A stretch of DNA of 55,345 nt, taken from positions 1 to 55,345 of the forward strand of contig CAMCUO010000012.1 in NCBI GenBank assembly GCA_945879015.1. The letters run 5' to 3'. Below the pieces are notes generated by a model. The model did not search any database. It worked only from the letters and a program-made list of their open reading frames with translations, and had not been told where the DNA came from. Source of the stretch: Chitinophaga pinensis (GTDB lineage: Bacteria; Bacteroidota; Bacteroidia; 2-12-FULL-35-15). The position numbers were made by a program, and so were the translations under genes. This document shows, in pieces, positions 1-8,690 of the stretch (its first letter is position 1; the number at the start of each line of letters is the position of its first letter).

Positions 1-252
1 TTTCAAATTGCACATAAGCATAAATTGAAATATGCCATAGATGAGAAAATAATTAGTAATTTCATAAAAAGTAATCCTGAATATTGGGAAACTTATTCCA
101 TTATTGGAGACTATTATAGTGTTGTAAAAAATGAACATGCATTTGGATATTATTTGCAAGCTTTGGAGAAAGAAATAACGACCGTTCAAGATAAAGAATT
201 GGTTGTGGAAAAATTAGAATATTCTAGAAGGTTCGTTATAGATTTTAAATAA
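1..252 (+). CDS. C-terminal fragment, probable C45-family acyltransferase/hydrolase with TPR-like tail
   Basis: The frame is open from base 1 with no stop, so this is the 3' end of a gene that starts outside the window; the first apparent start (TTG at 25) is internal. The visible 83 residues are helical and TPR-like, with the pattern NPEYWETYSIIGDYY followed by a block ending QALEKEIT. Bacteroidota proteins annotated as peptidase C45/acyl-CoA:6-aminopenicillanate acyltransferase often end in this way, and such genes occur in flexirubin-type clusters. The catalytic domain is not visible, so the family call is inference. AcpS follows 38 nt downstream on the same strand. It could instead be any other TPR-ended protein. 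Confidence 0.5.
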   Translation, partial: FQIAHKHKLKYAIDEKIISNFIKSNPEYWETYSIIGDYYSVVKNEHAFGYYLQALEKEITTVQDKELVVEKLEYSRRFVIDFK

Positions 253-255
253 TAA

Positions 256-288
256 AAATTTAGTGAACTTAGTGCCTTAGTGGTAAAA
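256..288 (+). repeat. Solo arm of the CTTAGTG-unit dispersed repeat
   Basis: TTAGTG occurs three times at 9 and 8 nt spacing, ending in GCCTTAGTGGTAAA, two bases before the acpS ATG. The same unit array forms the arms of the elements near 51.9 and 53.7 kb. Here only one arm is visible. Confidence 0.6.
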
Positions 289-290
289 AT

Positions 291-662
291 ATGATAATCG
301 GAATCGGAACAGACATAGCAGAAGTGCCACGCATCGCAAAAAGTATTGAGAACAATAGCTTTAAGGAAAAAGTATTTTCTAAAGTGGAAATTGCTTATTG
401 CGAATCGAAAACAAATTTTGCGGAAAGTTTTGCAGCGCGTTTTGCTGCGAAGGAAGCATTTTTTAAAGCACTGGGAACAGGATGGAGAGGCGGAATGGCA
501 TTTAATGAAGTGGAAATAGTGAACGATGAATTAGGAAAACCAACCTTAGTAATTGTAGGAACAACAGCAGAAATTATAAAAGAAAAAAACATTAAAACAA
601 TTCACGTTTCTTTGTCGCATGTAAAAGATATGGCAATGGCAACGGTGGTACTAGAGGGTTAG
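291..662 (+). CDS. acpS: Holo-[acyl-carrier-protein] synthase
   Basis: This is a phosphopantetheinyl transferase of the AcpS type (123 residues, the usual length). It moves 4'-phosphopantetheine from CoA to the serine of an acyl carrier protein. The N-terminal GIGTD motif (residues 4-8) carries the Mg-binding Asp, and the second signature, FAAKEAFFKALGTG with Glu near 55, is intact. In this setting it may activate the carrier protein of the adjoining polyene/flexirubin-like pathway, or it may be the general cellular enzyme; the sequence alone does not decide. The stop codon TAG (660-662) lies inside the left arm of an 8-nt phased inverted repeat. Confidence 0.95.
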   Translation: MIIGIGTDIAEVPRIAKSIENNSFKEKVFSKVEIAYCESKTNFAESFAARFAAKEAFFKALGTGWRGGMAFNEVEIVNDELGKPTLVIVGTTAEIIKEKNIKTIHVSLSHVKDMAMATVVLEG

Positions 663-784
663 AAGGTTGGAAAGTTGTTTGTGTAATTGCGTATTTATAA
701 CAATAAATTAGCATTAGTATTAATTTTAAACGTCAGGGCTTTTAACTTTTTAACTTTCAAACCTTGCAACTTTAAAACTTTTTT
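658..784. repeat. Inverted repeat with 8-nt phased arms, no ORF inside
   Basis: In the left arm GTT recurs at 658, 666 and 674. In the right arm AAC recurs at 744, 752, 760, 768 and 776, again exactly 8 nt apart (consensus AACTTTNA). The core AAGGTTGGAAAGTT (662-675) matches the reverse complement of 752-765 with one mismatch. The right arm ends one base before the ATG at 785, and the left arm overlaps the acpS stop. Confidence 0.7.
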
Positions 785-2071
785 ATGATTCCCATTATAG
801 AAACAAAGTCACTTTCAGAACAAAAGTCGCATCAGGAAGCACAACTCCCTGCCATGTTACAGTACGTTTCTGAGCGTTCTAAATTTTATTCTGAATTATT
901 TTCAAAACATAACATCGATATTTCTAAAATTAAAACTTTAGAAGATCTTCTTCAAATTCCAGTTACAACCAAAGGCGATATTCAAAATCATAACAATGAT
1001 TTTATTTGTGTAGCTCCAAGCAAAATTATTGATTACATAACCACATCTGGAACATTAGGTGATCCAGTTTTGTTTCCGATGACGGATAAAGATTTGGACA
1101 GATTGGCATATAACGAATGCATTTCATTTGAATGTGCCGATTCTACTTCCGATGATATTTTTCAACTGATGACGACCTTAGATAAGCGTTTCATGGCTGG
1201 CTTAGCCTATTTTTTAGGAATAAGAAAATTGGGAGCAGGAGTTGTGAGAGTGGGAGGAGGGATTCCAGAATTACAATGGGACACTATTAATAGAATAAAT
1301 CCAACTGCATTTGTAACGGTTCCTTCTTTCTTATTAAAACTAATTGAATATGCCGAAGCAAACGGTATTGATTATAAAAATACTTCCATCAATAAAGCAA
1401 TTTGTATTGGTGAGTCTTTGCGCAACGAAGATTTTAGTTTGACTATACTCGGACAAAGAATAAAAGATAAATGGGATATTAAATTGTATTCTACTTATGC
1501 TAGTAGCGAAATGAGTGCAGCATTTACAGAATGTTCAGAAGGAAAAGGGGGTCATCATCACCCTGAATTAGTGATAGTGGAATTTTTAGACGAAGAGAAT
1601 AAACCCGTTGCAGAAGGAGAACCAGGAGAAGTTACTATTACCACATTGGGAGTAGAAGGAATGCCATTGCTTCGTTTCAAAACGGGAGATTTGTGTTCGC
1701 ATTATTCGGAGCCGTGTTCGTGCGGAAGAACCACCATTCGTTTGGGGCCAATAGTTGGTCGCAGAAAACAAATGATTAAATATAAAGGAACCACTTTGTA
1801 TCCACCGGCATTGTATGATATTTTGAATAATATTGAAGGAGTTACAAATTATGTAGTTGAAGTATTTACTAATGATATTGGAACAGATGAAATTCTCATT
1901 CGTATAGGTTGTGATGTTGTTCCTGAAAATTTTGAAAAAGATATCAAAGACCATTTCAGAGCGAAGTTACGTGTTGCTCCGCAAGTAAAATTCGAAGATG
2001 TGGATGTGATTAATAAAATTCAATTTCCTGAATTAAGCAGAAAACCAGTTGTGTTTTTTGATAAAAGATAA
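785..2071 (+). CDS. Adenylate-forming enzyme, phenylacetate-CoA ligase (PaaK)-like
   Basis: This 428-residue protein is an AMP-binding enzyme of the short PaaK class. The ATP-binding loop TTSGTLGDP is at about residues 86-94, an aromatic-acid-ligase type YASSEMS follows near 237, and the hinge region includes FKTGD and a CSCGRT pair of cysteines near 312. It should activate a carboxylate as acyl-AMP and pass it to CoA or a carrier protein. Such enzymes occur in flexirubin/aryl-polyene clusters, where they would load the aryl starter; substrate and pathway are inferred from neighbours. The ATG follows the phased repeat directly. Transcription probably ends at the hairpin overlapping the stop codon. 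Confidence 0.85.
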   Translation: MIPIIETKSLSEQKSHQEAQLPAMLQYVSERSKFYSELFSKHNIDISKIKTLEDLLQIPVTTKGDIQNHNNDFICVAPSKIIDYITTSGTLGDPVLFPMTDKDLDRLAYNECISFECADSTSDDIFQLMTTLDKRFMAGLAYFLGIRKLGAGVVRVGGGIPELQWDTINRINPTAFVTVPSFLLKLIEYAEANGIDYKNTSINKAICIGESLRNEDFSLTILGQRIKDKWDIKLYSTYASSEMSAAFTECSEGKGGHHHPELVIVEFLDEENKPVAEGEPGEVTITTLGVEGMPLLRFKTGDLCSHYSEPCSCGRTTIRLGPIVGRRKQMIKYKGTTLYPPALYDILNNIEGVTNYVVEVFTNDIGTDEILIRIGCDVVPENFEKDIKDHFRAKLRVAPQVKFEDVDVINKIQFPELSRKPVVFFDKR

Positions 2072-2105
2072 ACGGCAAGCATTTATTCAATGCTTGCCGT
2101 TTTCG
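2071..2105. terminator. Bidirectional intrinsic terminator
   Basis: There is a perfect 13-bp stem AACGGCAAGCATT, a short loop, and its complement followed by T residues. On the minus strand the stem is preceded by A residues, so it can also end the convergent gene at 2122-3792. Confidence 0.85.
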
Positions 2106-2121
2106 ATGAGGAAATCCTTGT

Positions 2122-3792
2122 TTATTTTGTCAATTGCATTTTAACCATGCTATCTTTTTTACCTTTAATGTAAATTTCTAACATAAAGACTTTATCCGCA
2201 GCTTCAAATATTCTTGAAGTTTTAAATTGAAATGCTTCTGTTCCTTGTATATCAGTAATGTCGAAGATCGAATGCTTTTCAATAGCTCCTGTAGCATCAT
2301 CAAGCTTATATGCTGTTAAGAATCCTCCACGTCCATCTTTGTGTCTTTCAGGTACCTCGTCTATACCTAAGTCCGCGTTCTTAACATTGTCCAAAAAGAG
2401 AATGTAACTCACGCCCTTCCCTTTCATATACCTAACACTCATTCCTCTTTTTTCCATAGGAGGCGCACCCACACCCCCCCCAATCATCATTCCGCCAGAA
2501 GCATCACCACCCACAGCTGACTGCGTTTTAGGTAATTTTTTCATCCATAATAATTTGCCACTTTTATCAAATTTAGTGGCAACTATATCTCCGTAGTAAT
2601 ATACATTTTTCATTTCAGTGATTACCATTTCTTTTCTGGTATATTGTTGTTCGCCCACAATGGTTGTATTTCCATTTGCATCTACTGATACATCAATTAA
2701 TTTCAAATCGTTTATTCCTGCTTTGCCTGCACCTTCTCTTTTTTCATTTTTCTCCTGTGATCTTTTAGATTCATACTGATTTATCAATGCAATCGGAAAT
2801 TCAAAATCATATTTGTTTAGGACTTTTCCATTCTGGTCCATTTTAAAACTTAATATGCCATTTGTATTGAAACTTGTAACGCCTCCGCCAGCCCAATTAT
2901 ACATAACATCCATTCCATTTGCGTAAAAACCTATGCAGTTCATATTGCCATCTTCGGTTTCTACAAGGTTGAGTTGCTGAAAAACTAACTTCCCATCAAT
3001 ATCTATTTTGTTTGGTTTTGCTTTTAAATCACTGCCTATGTTTAATAATTCAAATTGTTTAGAAGCATTGATATAGGCTAACATATAGGCTTTTCCGTCT
3101 TTATTTACGCCATAAGCAAGGTTGTTCATTACTTTTTCGGTATAAGGCATTTTTACTTCTCCACCCCATTGCTTGTCAAGATTTGTATTGAAAACATAAA
3201 AACCAAGAACATCATAGTTTTTTGCATCGTTTCTTTCTTCAGGTTTTAATCTGTATCGGATAAGTATTTTCGAGTTGTCAAATGATTTATAAACTTCAAA
3301 CCTGATTGGGGCTCCCATGCCACCAAACATAGACAAGCCTCCCGGTTCTCCATAAGAACTAACGGTTACTTCTTTAGCCGTTGAGAAAAGAAGCTTAGCA
3401 CTTTCAAAAGTTCCATTCTTCATATTTACTTCTCTGGAATAAAGGTCTTCCTTCTTTCCCTTTTTATCGAAAGAAGAAAACACATAAAATAGCTTATCGC
3501 CAATCTGCAATACTTTTTGAACCTTATTAAGTGGAGGGAAATCTTCATACATTTTGTTACTTAGTTCCTTCATACTTCCAATATCATATCTTTGTATGGT
3601 AACTTCTTTACCTTTTGTTTTCACAGAAATGGTATAACCTTTCCCATCAGAAAAATATTCCTTACTGCCTGCATCAACTACCTGATAAGGAGTTCCGACA
3701 GTAACATTAAAATCTTTTGATAATTTAACTTGAGCGAATGTTACTGTTTGAGCTAACAACAGAACTAACAATGAGCGTTTTATGTTTTTCAT
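2122..3792 (-). CDS. Secreted protein of unknown function
   Basis: I do not recognise a family. The start at 3792 gives a clean signal peptide (MKNIKRSLLVLLLAQTVTFAQ); the longer frame back to 3843 would place 17 extra residues, including two Cys, before it and would overlap the -7 box at 3811-3818. The mature part, about 535 residues, is rich in beta-strand patterns such as repeated GKLLWMKKL and LSFKMDQNGKVLNKYDFEF strings, resembling a beta-propeller-like surface protein. A Gly/Met-rich loop (GGMMIGGGVGAPP) sits near residue 445. No sorting domain or lipobox is visible. It lies convergent to the ligase gene and may be unrelated to the pigment cluster. Confidence 0.75.
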   Translation of the reverse strand: MKNIKRSLLVLLLAQTVTFAQVKLSKDFNVTVGTPYQVVDAGSKEYFSDGKGYTISVKTKGKEVTIQRYDIGSMKELSNKMYEDFPPLNKVQKVLQIGDKLFYVFSSFDKKGKKEDLYSREVNMKNGTFESAKLLFSTAKEVTVSSYGEPGGLSMFGGMGAPIRFEVYKSFDNSKILIRYRLKPEERNDAKNYDVLGFYVFNTNLDKQWGGEVKMPYTEKVMNNLAYGVNKDGKAYMLAYINASKQFELLNIGSDLKAKPNKIDIDGKLVFQQLNLVETEDGNMNCIGFYANGMDVMYNWAGGGVTSFNTNGILSFKMDQNGKVLNKYDFEFPIALINQYESKRSQEKNEKREGAGKAGINDLKLIDVSVDANGNTTIVGEQQYTRKEMVITEMKNVYYYGDIVATKFDKSGKLLWMKKLPKTQSAVGGDASGGMMIGGGVGAPPMEKRGMSVRYMKGKGVSYILFLDNVKNADLGIDEVPERHKDGRGGFLTAYKLDDATGAIEKHSIFDITDIQGTEAFQFKTSRIFEAADKVFMLEIYIKGKKDSMVKMQLTK

Positions 3793-3810
3793 ATTAATTT
3801 TGGTTTTGTC

Positions 3811-3843
3811 CAAAGATATACATTTTCTGCAATAATATTTCAA
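3811..3843 (-). promoter_or_regulatory. Bacteroidota-type promoter for the secreted protein
   Basis: On the minus strand TATCTTTG (3811-3818) fits the -7 consensus TAnnTTTG, with TTG (3841-3843) 22 nt upstream. It lies 18 nt before the ATG at 3792. Confidence 0.45.
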
Positions 3844-3990
3844 CTTATTACTTTGACGACATACAATAACAATTGCGGCTGGACATGAATATGTAACTAT
3901 TGTTGAAAGTTATTTTAGAAGAGCCTCAAATTTGCGCATAGCTCGTCAGTAGCTGGTTAACTTCCATTTGGGAATAGGATTTTTAGCTTT

Positions 3991-5583
3991 TTAATCGACT
4001 ACTTTATAGCGTATTACTTTCCACAATAAATTTCGTTTTAAAATAGCTATTGAAGTAATTAGCCCGGAAAACATTGCAGCTCCAACGCCAACACATACAA
4101 TGTCTTGTCCTGTTAAAAATAAATTTTTATAATTTGTAATTGCTCTTAATTGTAAAAGATTAAATCTTGCAGGAGTGTGTTCTAAACCATAAATTTCTCC
4201 ATTTGAATAATTACTAAAGTGTCTGGTTGAAAGTGGTGTAGATAGCTCACACATTTCAATTTTATCTTTAATATGTGGTAAGGTTTTTAATAATTTTTCT
4301 AGTAAATCATTTTTTATTTCTTCTTTCTTTTTTTCATATTCTTCGCCTCTTTTTTGCCATTTACATTCTTCCCATTCTTTCATCCATGCGTATGGAAATG
4401 AACCCAATACTTGTATCGTGGCAGTACCTGGGTGTTTCTTTTCCCAATCTGGATCTTTTGCAGATGGGAATGAAATATAAGTGATTGGAGAAGAGCTATT
4501 TTTAGTATTTAAATGATGATTTTGTGAATGATCAATCTGGTAGTTATCAAACAGCCAAATGTTGTATTTAGGTAGCTTTAATGCTTCATCACTAGCATCG
4601 AGTCCTACATATATGCATACATGAGATACAGAAGGTTTTACTTTATTCAACGCAATTGTGTTTTCTTCTTTCTGTATCGATTTTGAAATTAATTTATTAA
4701 AAGTGTTATGAGCTCCTGCATTACTAACAACTGCTTTTGAATATAGCTTGTCGCCATTTGCCATTTCTACTCCAATTGCTTTGTTGTTTTCTATAATAAT
4801 GTTTTTTACTTCTGCTTTTATTGCTACTATTCCTTTGTTCTTTTCAATTACATCAATTAATTTTTTGTGAATGCTTGATGCTCCACCAACAGGATAATTT
4901 CCACCTTCTATAAAATGTTCTACTATCATTCCGTGAATGGCAAAACTGCTTTCGTTCGGTGCTAAACCGTAGTTGCCACATTGTGCGCATAAAACAGCGA
5001 TTAATTTCTGATTAGTTGTTAAGCTCTTTAATACTTCTGCAGTTGTTTGTTGGGAATATTTATAAAAATTTCTTCGCATAAAATATCCAACTGTTTTGCT
5101 TAACCAGAATGGCATAGTTCTTTCTGAAAAAAAAGTGGTATAGCTGGAGCCTATTTTTTCTATTAGTTGATAATATTTTCGAATAGCATTTTCTTCTTCA
5201 GGAAAATATTCAATCATTTGATTGATTTGATTTACTCTTCCTTTTTTAAAGTTGTATGTTGTTCCGTCAATAATAGTTTGGTCGTAAATTTCACCCATAT
5301 CTGTCCACTTAAGTTTTCCATCTGATAAATAATCAAAAGCTTTACGCATTAAATTATTTTTCAGGTTGACTTGTCCGACATAGTGCAGACCAACATCCCA
5401 TTCGAATTTTTTTCTTTTGAAAGTATGAGTGAAGCCTCCTGGAACATAATGTTTTTCTAAAACAAGTACTTTTTTTCCAGCTTTTGCTAAAAACACAGCT
5501 GTAGTCAAGCCACCAACACCCGAGCCAATTATAATAGCATCGTAAGTTGATTTAGTTAAATCGGAGGAGTAGAGGTTTTTCAT
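3991..5583 (-). CDS. FAD-dependent oxidoreductase, phytoene desaturase/retinol saturase-like
   Basis: The 530-residue enzyme has an N-terminal Rossmann motif IIGSGVGGLTTAVFLAKAG (about residues 17-35), VLEKHYVPGG, and the LHYVG string typical of the CrtISO/RetSat branch. The C-terminal flavin motif is LFLTGQDIVCVGVGAAMFSG. Family members isomerise, desaturate or saturate polyenes. It is the last of three FAD enzyme genes transcribed on this strand, 175 nt after the next one. In an aryl-polyene/flexirubin setting it would act on the polyene chain; substrate and direction of the redox step cannot be read from sequence. Confidence 0.85.
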   Translation of the reverse strand: MKNLYSSDLTKSTYDAIIIGSGVGGLTTAVFLAKAGKKVLVLEKHYVPGGFTHTFKRKKFEWDVGLHYVGQVNLKNNLMRKAFDYLSDGKLKWTDMGEIYDQTIIDGTTYNFKKGRVNQINQMIEYFPEEENAIRKYYQLIEKIGSSYTTFFSERTMPFWLSKTVGYFMRRNFYKYSQQTTAEVLKSLTTNQKLIAVLCAQCGNYGLAPNESSFAIHGMIVEHFIEGGNYPVGGASSIHKKLIDVIEKNKGIVAIKAEVKNIIIENNKAIGVEMANGDKLYSKAVVSNAGAHNTFNKLISKSIQKEENTIALNKVKPSVSHVCIYVGLDASDEALKLPKYNIWLFDNYQIDHSQNHHLNTKNSSSPITYISFPSAKDPDWEKKHPGTATIQVLGSFPYAWMKEWEECKWQKRGEEYEKKKEEIKNDLLEKLLKTLPHIKDKIEMCELSTPLSTRHFSNYSNGEIYGLEHTPARFNLLQLRAITNYKNLFLTGQDIVCVGVGAAMFSGLITSIAILKRNLLWKVIRYKVVD

Positions 5584-5670
5584 ATTGCTTATAGCAGAAC
5601 TAAGATAGTCGTATTTATCTATTGACGATTAAAATGTGTTATAAAAATTGAACTTTGTATGAACTCATTT

Positions 5671-5747
5671 TGTATGACCCCAGCGGGGTGCATAGTTTTA
5701 TAATACTATGCCATAATATAAATCTTCGACGGCGGTTGGGGTCGGAC
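5671..5747. repeat. Intergenic nested hairpin repeat
   Basis: GACCCC (5676-5681) pairs with GGGGTC (5738-5743), and inside it GCATAGT pairs with ACTATGC. The GACCCCAGCGGGGT string is itself palindromic. It fills the gap between two FAD enzyme genes. Confidence 0.55.
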
Positions 5748-5758
5748 ATTTATGAGCA

Positions 5759-7291
5759 CTATTTCGTTTGAGGAATCGTTTTAAATTTCACTTTATACTC
5801 TTTGCATATTTCCTTCGCTACATCTCTTCCCGTTTTGATTGCAATTGGTAGTCCTCCGCCTGGTTGGTTCCAATGACTTGAATAATAAAAGTTTTTTAAT
5901 CCAGGAAATTTAAATCCTACTGGCGATTTTGCTAATAAATTTTTACCCGGCAGCCAACCTTGTGTACTTCCTTTCCAATTTCCTGTATATCTTTGAAAGG
6001 TTGCAGGTGTAGCTATGTCAATTACTTCGATGGAATCTTTTATTCCGCCTAAAGTCTTATCCAACAAATCAATAATTATTTTTGTAAACTCTTCTTTTGC
6101 TTGACGGTATTTCGGACGATTATTTTTTCTGGAATCAATCCAAAACTCTCTGTTGGTGGTATAATAACTTACTGTTACCGATGTTTTTCCTTTCGGAGCA
6201 AGAGTGTTGTCGTAATTATAAATGTGTACTTCAAATCGTGGATATTGTGAACCATCAGGAGAAATAATTGGCTCATCCAAAGGAACTCTAAAAAAATGTG
6301 GGAATTCACTTAAATCTTTTCCAATACCAAATGAAAATTGCATAACAGAATAAAAAACCTCTAGCTTTTTTAAATCGCGAACGTCCAGCATGTGTTGGTC
6401 AACAAATTTTCCATCCAATGCATCGAATGCAGTAAAGTTCCAGTCGGCAGCTGAAAGTGTTAGGTCTGAATAATGTTTTACTTCGTTTCTTACTAATAAT
6501 CCTTTTGCAACTCCATCTTCTGTAATAATTTTCTTTACAGGAGTTTTATAATGCATTGCGCCACCAAGTTTAATATACGTCTGTTCAATTTTTTTAGCAA
6601 ACTCCATGGAGCCGCCAATAGGATAACCTGCACTTTTTTTATCGAAAACAGATAATGGCATTGTTAATATCATCATGTTTACTTCTTCGCCATCGTATAA
6701 TAATTCAAAGCTTTCGCGAAGGAATGGGTTTTTGAATTTTTTTGCGTAAGTATAATTTGTGTAATTCTTTATTTTTAAGAACCAGTATAAAAATTCAAGA
6801 TAACGAGCCATTTTAATACTGCGCATCATCGACTGGAAGAATGGTAAGTCATCCATGATAGGAGGTAAGTCAAACTTTTGCATAATTCGCATTGGTTTGA
6901 TAAATTTTTTAATTTCTTCCGTATCTTCCGGAGACAAATCAATCATGTAGTTTTCTAAAACGGTAAGATCGGTGTAAAGTTTGAAATTTTTTTCTCCGTA
7001 TTTATTGGCGTGATCTTTTGTTCCAACTTCCACACGGATATCATGATTATGAAAAGCAATTTTTTTCATATCCAATATTTCCGACCAGATTTTATAAAAA
7101 GAAGAACCTGTATCAGAGCCTAAAATCCAGTGAGCACAACTATCAAAAGTGTATTCTCCTTTTTTCCAGCTTGTACACAAACCTCCCGGGATAGAATGTT
7201 TTTCGAAAATATGTGTTTCAAATCCGTTCATCTGCAGATAAATGCCCGCAGTTAAACCTGAAACGCCTCCTCCGATGATATTGATTTTCAT
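5759..7291 (-). CDS. FAD-dependent oxidoreductase, CrtI/CrtISO-like
   Basis: This 510-residue protein begins directly with the dinucleotide fold INIIGGGVSGLTAGIYLQ, followed by FEKHSIPGGLCTSW, and ends with a second flavin-contact segment, SSHWNQPGGGLPIAIKTGR, typical of the phytoene desaturase/isomerase family. It is a distant paralogue of the neighbouring enzyme at 3991-5583. The start codon is only 8 nt after the stop of the halogenase gene, so the two are almost certainly cotranscribed. The polyene substrate is inferred from context. It is long enough to be full length and no key motif is missing. Confidence 0.85.
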   Translation of the reverse strand: MKINIIGGGVSGLTAGIYLQMNGFETHIFEKHSIPGGLCTSWKKGEYTFDSCAHWILGSDTGSSFYKIWSEILDMKKIAFHNHDIRVEVGTKDHANKYGEKNFKLYTDLTVLENYMIDLSPEDTEEIKKFIKPMRIMQKFDLPPIMDDLPFFQSMMRSIKMARYLEFLYWFLKIKNYTNYTYAKKFKNPFLRESFELLYDGEEVNMMILTMPLSVFDKKSAGYPIGGSMEFAKKIEQTYIKLGGAMHYKTPVKKIITEDGVAKGLLVRNEVKHYSDLTLSAADWNFTAFDALDGKFVDQHMLDVRDLKKLEVFYSVMQFSFGIGKDLSEFPHFFRVPLDEPIISPDGSQYPRFEVHIYNYDNTLAPKGKTSVTVSYYTTNREFWIDSRKNNRPKYRQAKEEFTKIIIDLLDKTLGGIKDSIEVIDIATPATFQRYTGNWKGSTQGWLPGKNLLAKSPVGFKFPGLKNFYYSSHWNQPGGGLPIAIKTGRDVAKEICKEYKVKFKTIPQTK

Positions 7292-7299
7292 TTGAATAT

Positions 7300-8565
7300 T
7301 TACTTCCCTTTTGCAGCTTCTTCAGCAGCAGCAGCTTTTTGCATGCGAATGATAGTTGCAAGCGCTTTTACTGCCCGCTCGTGTTTTTTTACAAACGGAT
7401 TACTTAAATCCCAAACGTATCCTGCTAATACAGAACAAATTTGTTTTTTGATTCCTGGGTCAGGATCTTTTGTGAAAAATATTTGATGTAAGTCGCCATT
7501 GTACCAGCTCGTCACATAAGTTCTAAATGTGTTGATTCCTTGCATCATGTAGTCGACATATTCTTTTTCGAAATCAACTTCTTCTCCTTTTAATTTTCTG
7601 CTTACCAATTTTGCAGCAGTAGAACCCGATTCCATTGCAAATGTTACTCCTGAAGAAAATACAGGATCTAAAAATTCCGTTGCATTTCCAGCGGTTACAT
7701 ATCCGTCGTCATAAAATTTTGTAGAAGTAATTGCATAGCCTTCAATTGTGCGAGGGGCCAAAACCATTTCCTGATCGTTGAAACGCTCACTCAATATTGG
7801 ACAATCATTTACAATAGCTTTCATACGTTCAATTGTATCTTCAGGGAAATCTTTAAAATATTTTGGATTTCCTACAAATCCTACAGAAGTTATTCCATTT
7901 GAAAAAGGAATAATCCAAACCCAAACTTCTTGTTGATGAACAATAACTGTAATTCTATTTCCTTCTGCACCCTCAGGACGTTTAGGGTCTTTAAAATGTG
8001 TGAAATGTGTTTTACGCGGATCAAAACTCGATACTTTATTTAATCCCAGCATGTTTGGAATCACACGGCCGTATCCACTGCAATCAATTATATAACGAGC
8101 CTCAATTTGTTTTTTATTTCCATTTATATCTTCAACTGTTGTGATAGAAGAATTGTCTTCATTAAATTGGATTGCAGTAACACCCATTTCAAATTCTACT
8201 GGAATGCCTTTTTTTGCAACACCTTTTGCTAATATCTCATCGAACTGAGCACGTTGAACTTGCCAAGTCCATGTCCAGCCTTTACTAAATTGGTCTGCAA
8301 AATTAAAATCGCACACTTTATCATCCAACAAAAATTTTGCTCCGAATTTTTCCTGAAACCCCCCTTTTTTAACATCTTCCAAAAGACCCGTTTCATCCAA
8401 GTGATCCATTACGCGTGGGAGCAAACTTTCGCCAATTACAAATCGAGGAAATTTCACTTTTTCAACTACTCTAACTTTTAATCCATTTTTATGTACAATT
8501 GAAGCTGCAATACATCCTGCCGGACCAGCACCAATTACTAATACATCTGTTTTTTCAATATTCAT
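7300..8565 (-). CDS. Flavin-dependent halogenase-like enzyme (phenolic type)
   Basis: The 421-residue protein has a GAGPAG flavin fold (residues 12-17), the string FPRFVIGESLLP (40-51) shared by phenolic halogenases such as CmlS, CndH and PltA, and WVWIIP (about 216-222), which fits the WxWxIP halogenase signature exactly. The GWTWTWQVQRAQFDEIL block is also typical. Related geranylgeranyl-reductase-like enzymes lack the WxWxIP motif. I infer that it chlorinates or brominates an aromatic ring, plausible because some flexirubins are halogenated. It is first in a three-gene unit with two FAD oxidoreductases. A non-halogenating flavin monooxygenase remains possible. Confidence 0.8.
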   Translation of the reverse strand: MNIEKTDVLVIGAGPAGCIAASIVHKNGLKVRVVEKVKFPRFVIGESLLPRVMDHLDETGLLEDVKKGGFQEKFGAKFLLDDKVCDFNFADQFSKGWTWTWQVQRAQFDEILAKGVAKKGIPVEFEMGVTAIQFNEDNSSITTVEDINGNKKQIEARYIIDCSGYGRVIPNMLGLNKVSSFDPRKTHFTHFKDPKRPEGAEGNRITVIVHQQEVWVWIIPFSNGITSVGFVGNPKYFKDFPEDTIERMKAIVNDCPILSERFNDQEMVLAPRTIEGYAITSTKFYDDGYVTAGNATEFLDPVFSSGVTFAMESGSTAAKLVSRKLKGEEVDFEKEYVDYMMQGINTFRTYVTSWYNGDLHQIFFTKDPDPGIKKQICSVLAGYVWDLSNPFVKKHERAVKALATIIRMQKAAAAEEAAKGK

Positions 8566-8596
8566 TTCTGTTCTTTATTAATCTTTAATATGCCCA

Positions 8597-8604
8597 CAAA
8601 TGTA
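8597..8604 (-). promoter_or_regulatory. Possible -7 box for the halogenase unit
   Basis: TACATTTG on the minus strand fits TAnnTTTG and lies 32 nt before the halogenase ATG. No clear -33 TTG is seen, so this is tentative. Confidence 0.35.
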
Positions 8605-8663
8605 GCCAATATTTGAAGATTTTTGGAGCATAAATCGATGATTTTTATCCGAATTGCTTAAGT

Positions 8664-8671
8664 TAATTTTG
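8664..8671 (+). promoter_or_regulatory. Possible -7 box for the ABC exporter unit
   Basis: TAATTTTG fits TAnnTTTG, 19 nt before the ATG at 8691. The -33 element is not convincing. Confidence 0.35.
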
Positions 8672-8690
8672 CTAAATTTACATCCCTAAT

